Assembly: GCF_001522545.3 (NCBI RefSeq)
Contig: NC_031776.1
Location: 31,090,342 to 31,154,341 of the forward strand
Direction of reading: 5' to 3'
Source of the DNA: Parus major
Lineage: Eukaryota; Chordata; Aves; Passeriformes; Paridae
DNA length: 64,000 nt
Made by a program: the position numbers and the translations under genes. This document shows, piece by piece, positions 41,639 through 54,335 of the stretch. The notes beneath the pieces are model-generated. The model was given only the letters and a program-made list of their open reading frames with translations, ran no database searches and was not told where the DNA came from. Numbering within the stretch: the stretch's first letter is position 1; every line of letters begins with the position of its first letter.

Positions 41639-44600
41639 CTGATAAGCAATAAGCAAAGAATGTATGAACAATGCACTGCTCCTTTTAAAAACACAGCTGT
41701 GTTAGTTCAGCCCTAGAACACACATTTACATTCTATATCACACACAGAATCAAATCCTGCTCACATTATTAAGGTTAAGTGAATGAGGCCACCAGAAACA
41801 TGTGAGTAAGCAAGAAGAGCACACACAAGCTGTTTTGACTCCACACATCAATCCCTTAAAAAGAGCACTGCATTCCAGTTATGGAAATACACAAATCATT
41901 ATGATTTCCGCCTGTACCTCAGCACAAGAAATGGCTCAGTCCTATACTCCCTCAGATCAAAACTTGTGTCAGAACTTGAGGATCCTGGGGCTAATTAAGA
42001 TAGGAGAAAGTGTCCTGCTCACCAGTCCCTGTGGAATAACCTCCCAATGCACAGGGATACACGGCACATCATCAAAGCACAAGTGGCCTCAGAATCAAAG
42101 CTATCGCAGCTGAAAAAGCCTCTAGAAGCACTTTATCTTTCATTTGGGGTAAGAAGATTCCCATCTAGAACTAAGTGAAGAACCAATTCTGTCCTTGCTG
42201 CAATCAGAGCAGAAGGCTGTTGAACACAAGGGAATGCTGTTGCTTTTTCTCTTTTTTTGATGATTTCAGTTTGTGGAAGTCTTTTGTCCACTGATCTTAA
42301 ATCACAGAGAATGAAGGTTAAACATAAATTAAAAACATTCTTTGGGTTTTATTCTCTGAGTCTTAAGCCACTTGTAAAATTCTTTCAGAATTTTACAATA
42401 TTTCCATTCTGTATATCCCATTCTGATTATTTTACGCTTAATACATTCATCTAATTTGAAACATACATTCTTTTTCACCACCAAGTTTCAGCTCAAATCT
42501 GCTTAACTGGAGAGAAAACCTGACAGCTTTAAATTTATTAATGAGTTACTCCAGAAGATGTGGGTGGTTCCTCTCAGATGATGAGCACTTTTCAGAGAGA
42601 TTTGCATGCACTGAATGCGTTGAACTGAGACACTGGTTTAACAGCACGACTTTCAGTAGCTGGTCTAAGGTCTTGGACAAAGGGTGGGGAACAGGGGCTC
42701 AGATTCAGCATCAGATTAAAACATAGGAGTTGAAGCTGTTTCTATTCTCACCTTCCCCAGATTTCTCTCTGGTGGCCATTGCCACTTTCAAGGCAAGGAC
42801 ATCTGATCTGGTTCTGTGTACTCCTGAATCCACACCATGTTTAACCAAGTTTATTAACCTTTACAGATATTAATTCCAACTGACTTTAATACACTGGCTG
42901 CAAACTGCAATGGTTTTGGAATCAATTCAGAACTGAATCAGACATCTCTGCCTTGGGGGCAGAAATGTGTCAGCAGAGGGGCAGGCATCCAGGGGCAGTC
43001 AAATTTGAGCCATCAGATTTTATTCTGCCACTTTTAGCCTGTTAAAATTACTGGTCGTAATCCCAGCATAATTGTCCAGTCTTGGAAAAATTCTTTATGC
43101 TTTTTACGCCTCAGTTACAAAAAAGCACAGAGTATCTTTATGGGAGTTCAGAAAGCCACTCTGAGAATTTAATGCTTGTACTGTGTTATTAGAAAATTTA
43201 AAATATTATCACACTTTGTGCCACACACTCCCCCCTTTATGAATAGAAAAGAATCTACAAACTTGCATGGATCAGGCCCTATATTGAAATTATGTCTGTT
43301 ACTTAATATGTGCAATCTTTGTCTGCCTAATACATGAAAACTGATAGATGACAATTCCAAAAGGTTTGAGTCTTTTACTGATAGTGTTGCACAGCTATTT
43401 CTCACATGCCTGCTTCCATTTGTGTGAAGAATTTTTTATCTTTTTCCCCCAAATGTTTGGCCTATCTTCTGCTACTATATATAACGGTGTGCAGTTAAAT
43501 TGCTGTCTGGTATGAGGTAATTCAACAACACATTTTGAAACACAGGAGGGATTTCTGCTAATATAACCATAGAGAAAACACATCTTCTCACATTTTGTGT
43601 ATTCACCCCTCCTGTCCCCTCCCCAAACCAAGGATTTCAAATTATGGGCCAAATCTTTTTGGAACATAAATCAGAGGTTTTTCTCAGCCAATTTTGGCTC
43701 TCAATATTTCAAACCTCAAATAAACACAAATCAGAATGACAGATATCCTCACCCATTTCTTTCTTTTAAGACGTCTTCAATTCATGGCTACAGCTCACTA
43801 TTACCTGGGAAGTCCAACAGACATAGTTGATACTTACAAATCAAACAATATCCTAATTAAACTGAGGAATGAATAATAAGTCCCAGAGCTACTGCAGTAC
43901 TCCTGATTACTATTCACATGTCAAGCACGTGTCCAGTATGACAGAGACTGTGATCTTTATGAAACTCAACCACTTCTGCCGTGTGTGTGTATGTGTTTCT
44001 CTGTCTCTCAAAATGGCTGGCATATTCTGGCTGTCAGCGATGTGATCCCTTCCTTCTTGAAATAATTCAAAAACATCTTCTGTATTTAAAATTTTCACCC
44101 TCAAGAAAGATCATATAATTCTTATGAGCATCCTGAGGCCAGCACAGAAAAATACAAACTCATTTATGTGACTACCAAGAACATAGAATAAAATTATTTA
44201 GAAGCAACAACAGCTCATTAATTTACACACAAGAACAAAATTCACAAGGTAAACCTCCATATTTTTTCACTGACCACAAGAAAGCAAGTATTAAACATCC
44301 ACACAAGGATGAAAGTTAATCTTTCAGTATGACCTGCACTGCTACAAAAATAAAAAGCTGGCATCTACAAATGAAATTCCTCTGGCCTGAAATTAACATA
44401 CTGAGTAATTTTAATGCCAATAATTTATTTAACACGTGGATATCCTTAAGGTATAGGAAAGATGATGAACTGGTTAAATTCACTGGATTTTTAATTTATC
44501 TTTCAACATCTTCACATATTAACAGATTTTCTTCCCATAAAAAAAAATCAGAAGGAGAAAAAAACCTGCTTAACAGTTGCAGAACACAAGCCTGGCATAT

Positions 44601-46568
44601 TTGTGAAGTGATTCTAGGATATTCTTTACCATATGCTGGCTTACCAGAAGTACTTTTCTATTTGGCTAAGGGATCATTTTAAAATGTCAAGTTAGAAATT
44701 GTGGAAGAGTAAGGCTAATAAAAAAACTGTTCACCTAAGGATGTTAATTTAGGGGTCCCATCTACAAAATTATCACTGATTTTGGATCTGGCTCTTAAAG
44801 AGCAAATATCTTATTCCAAAATTTAGAGTTAGTATTTATTTTTAGCAATCATGGAAGAATCATCTCTATAACTGGATCTGGTATGATTCATTGGAAAGGA
44901 TTGTAGGAAAAAGTACAGTCTAAAAGGACAGACTTAACATTTTCAAAAGGGACAACCTGCAAAAAGCATACCAGATTTTCCTCTACAATGACTGTGAATT
45001 ATCCTAGTATAGATGGAATCATCAACTACAGGAAAGGCTAAAAGAAAGGTACTGCAAGGGCCGTAGAAAGAGCATAGAGGCAAGGAAGAAAATAAAATCA
45101 GCAGCTTTAGTTTCATCTCCCTCATAGAAAGAAATCGGTTAGTTACAACAAACACTGTCTTCATGGAATTATCCTTAATGCCAAAAGGGACAGCTTTCAC
45201 CTTTAGCTCTGTCATACTGGGCACAAATTAAAATTTTCTGTAACCAAACTTCTTTGTTCGAACCATAATCAAACTTCCTCACTGATGTAAAAGAGAGCTG
45301 AAGCCCCAGACTGCCCCGAGGCAAGCACAATGTCTGTCCTCAGCCACTGGCAGTGACAGTGACGGTACCCCTTGAGTAAGGGCTGTCCCCAGCCCCAGCA
45401 CCACTGGAACCTCTCGGGAAGGTGGAGAATGCTCTTCCCCCTCACTCCTCTACTTCGTGTCTGCGATTTGTGAGCAGGCACAGGCTTCGGGAAGCTGGGC
45501 AGAGAACGGGAGATAGAGGGAGTTGCGTGTAAAGGGGTTATGGATGAAGACTGAGAACACAAAAGGGTCTCCTAGACGCTGAAAGCAAAATGGTAAGGGA
45601 AGAAAAGGCGACAGAGAGGCTAAGGGAAGCCAGTAGATGAAATTAAAAGATGGAGACAAATTGGGTGGAAGAGGAGCCTGGAGGCGTTGTGGAGGACAGG
45701 GCAGTGGGGAGGGTTAAAATGGCAGCTGCCTTTGTGGGCGGCAGGTGAGTGAGCCCTGAACAGATGTCCGAGATGGATGTGCTTCCCACTAAAGCGTAAC
45801 GCGGCTTGGAAGCAGGCAGCTTTCCCTCCCTGGTCAGGTATTTAGGTAAATAACACAAAACGAGTTGTGTGGAAGTGCACAGTTCGGAGGGGGAAGGGAG
45901 CCAAGGCGTGAGACAAGTGCCCCCAGTCTAACCCCCAGCCTGGCTGGGGCGGACCCCCAGAACCGCCTGGTTGTGCCCCTGCTCGGGGGGCGGCTGCGAC
46001 CACCCCGCCGGCTTGGGCACCTCAGCGGGCTCCCGAGGAAAGCCCCGGTCGTGCCCGGGAGCCCCGGGAGCCCCGGGAGCCCCGCCGCCCCTCGCCCGGG
46101 CGCTGCCTGTGGAGCCATGTGCCGCCGGCAGCCGCTCCGCCGCCTGGCAGGCAAGTTCTCGGGCGAGGTGGGAACAGCCACGAATAGAGTTTATAAAAAT
46201 ACTTCAAAGCTGTCGCGGAGCGCTCGCACGGGAGCTAAAACGGGGCAGAGCTTGGAGGGCGGCGCGGGGGGATGTTAGGCGGCAGCCAGCGGCGGGATGA
46301 GGGGTGGGCGAGCGGGGCTGGAGGAGGGAGCTCGGGGGGCAAGAGCCGGTGTGCGGCTGCCAGGGCTGGAAGGGAGGGGGCTGGCAGGGCTGCTGAGGCG
46401 GCATGGGGAGGGTGTGGGTCCAGGAGAGCGAGAGGATGCTGCGGGGAGGGTGTCGGAGGAGCCGTCGGGGTGGGTATCAGGCACCTCGGGACGCAGGGGA
46501 AGTGATGGGGCTCGCCACAGCGGAGGGCAGCGCGCAGGAAGGCGGGGAACGGACGGACGGGCGCTCAC
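41639..46568 (-). other. TMEM163: TMEM163 intron 1
   Basis: About 4.9 kb separates exons 1 and 2, bounded by GT (46568-46567) and AG (41640-41639) on the minus strand. The part nearest exon 1 lies in the CpG island and holds a G-quadruplex motif (46054-46091). The remainder is ordinary AT-rich sequence. I see no further exon, no RNA gene and no recognisable transposon in it. A short TG-rich run lies near 43980-43997. Confidence 0.9.
46054..46091 (-). other. G-quadruplex motif built on a 9-bp triplet repeat
   Basis: On the minus strand, the TMEM163 coding strand, five G-runs of three or four are separated by short spacers (mostly CTCCC). On the plus strand the unit GGGAGCCCC is repeated three times at 46057-46083. 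It lies in intron 1 about 0.5 kb downstream of exon 1, within the CpG island. It satisfies the usual G3+N1-7 pattern. Confidence 0.85.
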
Positions 46569-46722
46569 CTCTGTCCTCCAGCCCCTCGCTGAACTGCCCG
46601 CTCTCCCCGATCCGCAGCTGCTCCTGCGGCTGCTCCCGGGGGGCTCCCGGCGCGTTGGCCCCGGGGGGCTGCACGATGGCGGGGTCCGGAGTGGTGTCCA
46701 GGGGGGCAGCGGACGGCTCCAT
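46569..46722 (-). CDS. TMEM163: TMEM163 coding exon 1 (N-terminal cytosolic segment)
   Basis: This is the first coding exon of transmembrane protein 163, a cation-diffusion-facilitator-related zinc-binding and zinc-efflux protein of synaptic vesicles, endosomes and plasma membrane. The ATG (46722-46720) has a strong context, G at -3 and G at +4. The exon encodes 51 residues plus the first base of a Gly codon. The diagnostic segment is IGESGQFSEGLEDRG near its end, which matches human RISESGQFSDGLEDRG as I remember it. Upstream residues are a Pro/Ala/Gln-rich, probably disordered N-terminus that differs from mammals and is about 16 residues shorter. The donor reads GAG|GTGAGC, with GT at 46568-46567, leaving phase 1 and matching exon 2 exactly. 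The exon sits inside a CpG island. Seen: frame, donor, motif. Known: family role. Inferred: this ATG is the true start; I see no better one. Confidence 0.95.
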
Positions 46723-47714
46723 TTCTTGCGGGGCGGCGGGAAGCGGCCGGCGGCTGTGGCAGGGAAGCGAGGAGCGAGCGGAGCATCCAGCCCGGGTGCG
46801 AACCCGGGGAGAGGAGGAGACTCCGGCTCAGAGCATCAGGGAGACGAGGACGGGCAGCGAACAAACTCCGGCTGCTCCGCGCCAGCCGCTGCCCGCGGCC
46901 GCCTCATCACTGCCCGCGGCGGAGAGGGGCAGGGGGAGCGCGGTGCCGCCTCCCGGCGCTGCCCGTCCCCTCCCCGCCCCGCCGAGCTCCGCCGGCGGCG
47001 GGAACGGCTCAGCGAGCGGGAGCTCCTCAGCCTCCCCTCGCCATGGCGGGCTCTGCCTCCTCCTCCTCCTCCCGGAGCCGAGCCTCAGGGGGAAGAGCTG
47101 TCCAGGGACCGTCCAAAGCCGCTCCCGAGCGCGGCGGGTGCCGGCCCTGCGCAGCGAGGCCCCGTCCCTCACACAGGTAAAGGCACAGCTCCCCTTCGCT
47201 GGGGATTTGCTCGTTCTCCAGCTGCCTTTGCCCTTTTGCGGGGTCAGAGCAGAATCGGCTCACGCAGGCACCTCTCAGAGCCCGCAGCTCTGACGGTCTG
47301 GCACACCCAGAGTTGCCTTAAAACTGCCCTCGAACATACAGAAATCTCCTGCTGAGGCATGGGGTTAGACTTGCTGGCGTTCAGAGCTACCCTCAGATTG
47401 CTCTCTTGCCTTTCGTAGGGCTGCAGAAGAACACAGGGAAAAAAACCTAAAATCTCAGGAGCACAGAAATGGTTTTTTAAAATGTAAAATTTTACAGATA
47501 AATCCGTGCCAGGGCTGCTTGCTTCTTCTGTGCTGGTTTCTAACGACTAGATGGAGAGGTGCAAATAAACAAAGCATTCTTTGTGTGAGCACAGTCTCCC
47601 AATTGCATGCCTGCTAGCATGCAGATATATTTTGAAGCTGCATCATATTTTGATTTGAGAAATTTGTCTAGGAAAATATCAAACCACAATTAAACATTGC
47701 AGCCCTGGTCCTTT

Positions 47715-47748
47715 GGTGATACATAAGGTGATACAATTTGGTGATACA
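47715..47748. repeat. Three copies of GGTGATACA
   Basis: The nonamer occurs at 47715-47723, 47727-47735 and 47740-47748, separated by three and four bases. It looks like a short imperfect tandem duplication of a 12-13-bp unit in the TMEM163 upstream region. Confidence 0.9.
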
Positions 47749-47886
47749 ATCCCTATTTAAGTTGTATGAAGATCAGGCTGCCTATCTCCTTTGAAAAATT
47801 AGTGAATTTGGGGAGTATAGAAAGGCCAGCAGGAAATTAATATTTATGCCAACATAGGGATGTGATTTTATGAACTGTCAGAATCT

Positions 47887-47900
47887 TGCTGACGTCAGCC
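47887..47900. promoter_or_regulatory. CRE / C-MARE-like palindrome upstream of TMEM163
   Basis: TGCTGACGTCAGCC contains a perfect full cAMP-response element, TGACGTCA, inside a 12-bp perfect palindrome. It matches the 14-base CRE-type Maf recognition element TGCTGACGTCAGCA at 13 positions. It lies about 1.2 kb upstream of the TMEM163 ATG. The motif is seen; binding is not shown. Confidence 0.55.
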
Positions 47901-50074
47901 TTACAAAAAGTTTTGTAGCAGTTTAGTAATACCTGTCTAAAAATGGTCAGTGCAACATTTTCACCAAAATGTCTTAATTTTAAAAAACACATCTTAAAAC
48001 TGTATACTAATCTTCAAAATATTTTCATCTGAATTTAAAATCATTAATTATTAGAAAAAGTATACGTAGAATATAAGTGTTAAGTGACATAAAATACTGG
48101 TTTAGAAACTGATTGGCATTTTGGCAATCTTATGGAATAGAGATGGCTGCTGTAATGTGAGGGATTGGTGTTTTTACCTAATCTCATTACTTCTTTGTGT
48201 ATAGTATACCATTCCTACTGTATGAAATATTTTTTAAGTTTTCATGCCTCTCACCTAAATTTCAACTTCACCCCTAGCTATTCTACCCTGCTTTGTGATC
48301 CCAGAGCTCTTGCTCTTCTAGTTGGATCAGCATTAATATGAATATAAGCAATGCCAAAATTACTTGCTTTTCCTCATTAAATGGATAGTAAATTGCAACA
48401 TGCCTCTTTGACATGAATGTCAAAAGAGTTTTGTTCTCATGTGCACAAGTAACACAAGTGAGTTCTTTTGAGGGAACTGTTATTTTGAGGTTTGAATTGG
48501 GAGGGGTTGAAAAATAGTAATTGCATTAAAAAACCTGCTTTTTTTTTTTTTCTTTAAGGGCTCTTTATTAAACTCTGGTTACCTAGAACCTGCAAGATGC
48601 TAGAGCAAATGGATGTATGCATATGAGAGGTGAATGAAAAGTAGAAAAGGCTCACCTTTTGTTGCTTTCCAAAAAAATAGATTGTGATGTGTCTCACTTA
48701 AAATGTGTCTGTAAAGTGAGAATCCTTATATGAGTAGAATCAGTTTTGTACCCTGGTCAGAGACAAGGAATGGGGACCAACCACCCTTCAGGACCTCACA
48801 GGGACACAGAAACCTCTGGTGACACCATCCCCTGCAGAGTGCAGCCAGGACAAACCACAAAGAGTCCCTTGAAATTGCTGCAACAGATACAGTGCTCCCT
48901 AATGCAGTTATTGCAGGATCCCTCCTCTTTTACAGAGATAAATCCCTATCTGATCCATTCCAGTAAGAACTTTCTTATTCCTTGCATAAATGAGAAAATG
49001 ACCAGTGACTCTCCTTGAACATTGCCTCCTTTCTCTTAATGTCTCCAAGCTATTTTGATATTCTTATAACTTCCAGAAATCAAACCAAGAGGAAAGTGCC
49101 TGGAGATTCCTAATTCCATTTCTTTAAAAGGAGGTCAAAGGGGTAGGTTTCCAAATTTAGAGAAAAATGGGAACTAAGAACACCAAAGCACAAGTTTTAA
49201 ACTTTAATGTGTTTCTTTCTCTTTTTTTTTTTTCAGTTGCCCTCAATTGCTGTTTTACATAAAATTGTGTCTGCCAGGGACTGGAGCTGTCTCTAATTGT
49301 ATAATTGCTATAGTGTTCAGGCTATAGCAAAGAATATCAGGCCTGCAAAGAGTATTATAGTTTCTTTTAAATGACTCTCTTCAGTGCTTTCAAACACAGC
49401 CTCCATGAGAAGGGTCATACACTGCATTTAGCAAATACAAACTCAAAACATTAAGCAGACCCACAATGAAGGGCCTTTCAGATCACACCACTGTCTATAC
49501 AAACTGGCTAGTAAGAAGCAGAAAGACTGTCATTTCATGGCTGCTGGAAGGTGCTTTCCAGCATTGCCTCTTATTTCTCATGACACTCATTCATACAAAT
49601 TGTATTCCACTGGATAAAAATGTAGGACTACATTTTTTAAGGCATGAATCCTGTTTTCCAGCTCTGTTGGACTTCTTGTCTATGAAACCTGTAGGCAGTA
49701 AATGAAGATAGCAAGAGTCACTTTAATAGCCACATTAATATATTATTTTATTTCTTGGCCCCTCAAAAGTCCCTTTGTTAAACAGGAATAATGGAAAGCC
49801 ACAATCAATTTTTGTAATAAAAAGCATGTCTCTGGATTCAGTCTTAACTAGACTAACACTATCCTATCTTCTGTAGCTGCTGCAAGATTAATACACACTT
49901 GCAGAACTTTGTTCCCAGCTGGAGCTGCCTGTAATTTCCGTAATATTTTGACTTCCAAAGAAAGGATATTTCAGATGAGATGGAAGTCTCATGCACCACA
50001 GCAAACAGCAACAACACAAAGAATTTCTTCTTTCTTTATCTGTATTGTCTGTGGTCTGCTTTTGTTGTGGTTCA

Positions 50075-50178
50075 TTTTCCTTCCTTTCCTTCCTTTCCTT
50101 CCTTTCCTTCCTTTCCTTCCTTTCCTTCCTTTCCTTCCTTTCCTTCCCTTCCTTCCTTCCTTCTTTTCCTTTTCTTTT
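50075..50178. repeat. 104-base pyrimidine tract with 9-bp tandem repeat
   Basis: The plus strand is purely C and T for 104 bases. From 50079 to 50147 it is a clean tandem array of CCTTCCTTT, seven full copies plus six bases, followed by less regular CTT/CCTT runs. The unit is mirror-symmetric. Open frames across it (for example Arg-Lys-Gly or Leu-Ser-Phe repeats) are artefacts of the repeat. It lies about 3.4 kb upstream of the TMEM163 start codon. Confidence 0.97.
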
Positions 50179-50903
50179 AGCACTACTGACTGGAATTTTT
50201 TCACTTCAATTAGCAGAACACAGTGGTGCACTCAAAGGCTCCTGAGAGGGAATTTTGCTTGGTTTCATTGATGTTAACTTGTCCATGTTCCATATTGACC
50301 AACATCTTAAGTGCAGCACTTAAATTAAGAGCACTCTTGCAGATTTGGAAAGAGCTGGTCAGCTGACCTGGTGATTGTTTTTTATTATGCTTAAAGGCAT
50401 AAGAGCAAGATGATGCCACACACCATTTTGTTTCCTGGGTTGCATTTCACACATATACTACACACAAAACTGTCCTTTTTTGGCAACAAAATGCTGTGTC
50501 AGGGGCATTGTATTGCAGTATCAGGAAGTGTAGGTGTCAGCCAGGATGGTTTGTTAGTTTGAACCAATCCAGTTCTAAAGGCACAGGTAGCAAAAGGCAA
50601 CACCTCCAATAAGTATTTGTGGAGCTTAAATGCTCAGCAGTTTTGCACTACAGCTCCCTATTCGTGTCTGTCTGTGGATGAGGTCATATGATACTTGAGA
50701 TCATTTAGACATGTCCTTCTCTCATGACTAGATTAAACCTCTAGATTTCGTATCTCACTTTTTTTCACAAAGCTAATAATTTCTTTTACTAGTTCCTCAA
50801 CCATCTTGTGCATCATTGGCTGCCATAATCTTCTTTTCTCCCACAAACAAAGTTTTCTTCTACTAAGAAGTTGGGCTATACACTGCAGAATGTTTTTTAA
50901 CTC

Positions 50904-50919
50904 TTTGTTTGTTTGTTTG
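50904..50919. repeat. (TTTG)4 short tandem repeat
   Basis: Four TTTG units in the spacer, too short to carry further meaning. Confidence 0.9.
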
Positions 50920-53900
50920 CTAGTTTATTTGGTGACATGCAGGCAGAGGCAGACATAAATCTTGCTCTTATTCTGTAGCTCACCTGCAGCCCCACAGCAT
51001 TTTCAGTGGTCAGTAGGATGAGAACACCAGGTTCTTTTAACCTGGTCTAGATACCTCTCAGCCTAGTATTAGTCACCTTGCTTTTTTGATTTAAAACAAA
51101 AAATGATGTTGATGTTGGAACACAACATTACATTAATTTTTAAACCACAGAGTGTGCTTAAATTATTATGCAATGTATGTCAGTGCTTTAGTGCTTTTCT
51201 CTTGCACTCGGTTAAATAGAGTTTAAATTGAAATTGTCTCTCTTCTTGGCATTTTTAGGCTGAATATTAACTTGGGTCAAAAGTAATCAGAATGTTATTT
51301 TGGAAAAGAATATGATAATTCGGTACCTTTTCCTTCAGGCTATGAAGAGTGTCCATAATATGATTCCCAGAGAATACAGCACGCAGTGACCTTGGTAAGT
51401 AATTGATGACACCTCACGTAAGCACCTACCCTTTTCCTGTACAATGTTGTTGCAGGATCATGTTTGCAAAAAATGCCACAGCCAGCACAAGCCACAAGCA
51501 TTGATAGACTCCACTATAGCAACAAAGGAGGAATAAAAGCAGAGGCTGTAAAATATGTCATCTGAAAATGAGCAGAAATTCTTGGAAAAGATTCTTTACA
51601 GTGAGCCTTTTCCAACTATTTTAAGAGCTGTTCTTAATTCAAGATAAAACTGCTCTGTAAATATGGGAAACCATAAAATCTAATCTAACAATTTTGTTCA
51701 GAGAAATGTTTTGCAGTTAAGCAAGACTAAATGTGTCTATTCCAAACAATGTTGTTTCTTTATACCGCTGTAAAAATCTCATTTCCAGGTTTTGTGTAAC
51801 TGAATAAAACTGGCTTATTTGACAGGGGTTTTATTTAATTGTTAATATTCACAAGTATTGAAGAGAAATTGAAGGGAAAATTCATTTTCAAGAGGTAGCA
51901 ACCTGTTATTTAAGTCATAGTCTTCCTCTTTTTCACTTTTTTTTTTCTGTTTTCCATGCTATGTAGAGAGATCTTTTTTACAATGAGACTCTAACCATAA
52001 CCTAATAGATGATGTGACTTTAAGCAGCTGATATTTCATTTTTGGATCAAAGAAAAAAAAAAAAAGCTAGGAAATTTCTAGGAAGCAAAATAATATAATT
52101 TTGTCATAAACTTATTCAGTTTCTTATAATTACTTGATGATAATTCCCATCCTAAAGCATCTTAACAACCAGACACTTCCAACGTATTTGCATAACTTCA
52201 AGTTTTCTCACATTTATTTTAAAAATTTGTACACAATTTTCCATTAAATTCATATGATTAAATGTGAGATAAGTGAACTACAGAAATCACCAAACATTCT
52301 TTTTATATATATATAGATTGAGCCACTTTTCCTCTTGCAAAGTCCATTCCTCTTGATACACCTGTCTACCAAGCCCTTTTCCCACCATGCCAGACCCAGG
52401 TTTTGCTAAAAAGGCTGCATGAAAAGGCAGATACACCTTTACTTCATACTCAGATTCTCCCCATGCATGTATGAAATATTTATAGTTTATAAATTTTACC
52501 CTGTGGGTTTAAAAGAAGAAAAAAATTAAGAGTGGTAATCCCTACTTTGAAGGTAAGGACCTAACAGGAAATCCCATTTTCTTATGGGATTTACCTGTGT
52601 CAGAAAAGACATGTAATAGGTTTTATGGGGAATAGTGCCCAACTCACATCTTTTCTCATATTTTAAGCTCTAATTTGTGATTTGGTTTGGTATGTTATTC
52701 CTTGTGTCATCAGCAATACAAGTATTTTTTTCATGCTGCATTTTTATCTTTATCAAAAGACCCTGTGTGAGTGTTTGAGGGAATTACCTTTCTACTCCTC
52801 TATAACAATAATACTTAGATTGCTTCTTCTCTGCTCTTAAGTACTCCACAGCTCACTTCTGCTGTAAGTTGTTTGATAAACTCTGTAAGATGATAATATT
52901 TCTGCATTTTATTGAAGAGTATTTTATCCTTTTCTGATGCCAAATGATTTATTGCTAGGGTTCTGCACATTCCCACATGAGTATTTAGCAAAGATAACTA
53001 TAGAGAGGTTTTGGAAAAAGCCTGATAGCCACTGCTAAAACAAGTACTTTGTAAAACATGTTCTTCACAGCCAGGAAAACATACACATTTCTCTGTGTGC
53101 CAGTTTTGGGGGCTTTTTTACACTTTCTCAAGCAGATGTTTGACACTTTAAACCAAAGTCTGCTAGGTCTTGATGGACATCAAATTTCTAATGCCTAGAG
53201 GAATCTGTTACCCAGTCACTGGGGATTTTTTTGTTGCTGTTTTTTTCTGGAGGAAATTAAATTAGTTTCCTGAGTCCTGAGATACAATTTGGGTTTGAAG
53301 ACTCCATTTTAATGAAGGGTGATGCTGCAGAATCATAATCAGGTAAAATACTTAAATTCTCTAGATACTAGTTTTTGGAAGAGGCAGAAATATTGTCAAC
53401 AACATAGAGAGGAGTTATAATAGATGTCTGCATTCTTTATTCTCACAATATATTGATTGTTTCTCATCCTCCTAAAGAGTGAATCACATAATTCATGTCA
53501 TTCTTCCTGTAAGAAGAAATGGGGCCCATTTTTTAGTGGAATTCAACCCCAAAAAGTTTGAACCCAAAAGCCAGGCCCTTCTCCGCGTGCAGCAGTGGGA
53601 AAAGCAATGGATCTCCATTTGGTCTTGCATGGGGAAATACACTGTGAATATTGACATTTTTCTATCCATAGTGAACACTGTCAGATCTGGATTTATGGAA
53701 GATGGATAAGGTAGTTGGTTAATAGCCCCACTAAAACATTTATATTATATCAGCAGTGATAGAGTTGTGCATGGCTGTTAGCACTTGTCAGTTTTTCAAG
53801 GGAGAGGAGCATCATCAGGAAATTGAAGAACTTTCCTCAGTAGAATGAAGTGTTAAATCCACTTCCCCTATGAATGCCTTCTTAAACAACCAGTAAAATT

Positions 53901-54335
53901 AAAATTTAAATGCAAAATAAGTTTGGAACTCAAAATGTCAGTGAAATTTTGAACCTCTGCTGCAATAAAATTGTCTTGTAACCAAAAAGAAAGATGACAA
54001 TGTCAGTCATATAATTTAATCAGACTATGATAAAAGTCAATTTCTGCCTCCTTCAGATTCTGTCTAAAGCTTTTGATGATGCCTAAAAGTTTTTAAGGGA
54101 CAGGCAGTCACAGAGTAATGCAGACAGCTCCCTCTCCATCATCAAGACCACTGATATTTTTGGTATTAGGGTGCAGTGATACCTTAATTCCCACAGAATT
54201 TTCACTAAATTTCCACATTCTTCTATTAGAAAATGTGTATTTTATAAGGTTGTATTTTACTGACAGAATTGATATTGTTTGATTTTTTTTTTCTCTACCC
54301 ACTGACTAGCACAGCTGATACTGGATTATACAAAC

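Larger units (their letters stand above)
45940..47300 (-). promoter_or_regulatory. TMEM163: CpG island and presumed TMEM163 promoter / 5' UTR
   Basis: This block is densely GC- and CpG-rich, in sharp contrast to the AT-rich sequence on both sides. It spans the end of intron 1, coding exon 1 and several hundred bases upstream of the ATG. It contains many GC-box-like G/C runs; no convincing TATA box was noticed upstream of the ATG. This is the architecture expected of a CpG-island promoter with dispersed starts, so the TMEM163 start site probably lies between 46723 and about 47100. CpG islands often fire in both directions, so a short plus-strand transcript into the spacer is possible. The boundaries are by eye. 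Confidence 0.8.

Noticed and set aside
45865..46278. Plus-strand frame with GSPGSPGSP, looking collagen-like
   Set aside because: The repeat comes from the GGGAGCCCC triplication in intron 1; the rest has no collagen Gly-X-Y pattern.
46297..47355. Long plus-strand open frames (352 and 296 codons) across the CpG island
   Set aside because: They run antisense to TMEM163 exon 1 in very GC-rich DNA where stops are rare, and their products are Gly/Arg/Ala/Pro-rich with no domain.
49909..50271. Repetitive frames with Leu-Pro-Phe, Ser-Phe-Pro or Arg-Lys-Gly units
   Set aside because: All are translations of the 9-bp pyrimidine repeat on either strand.
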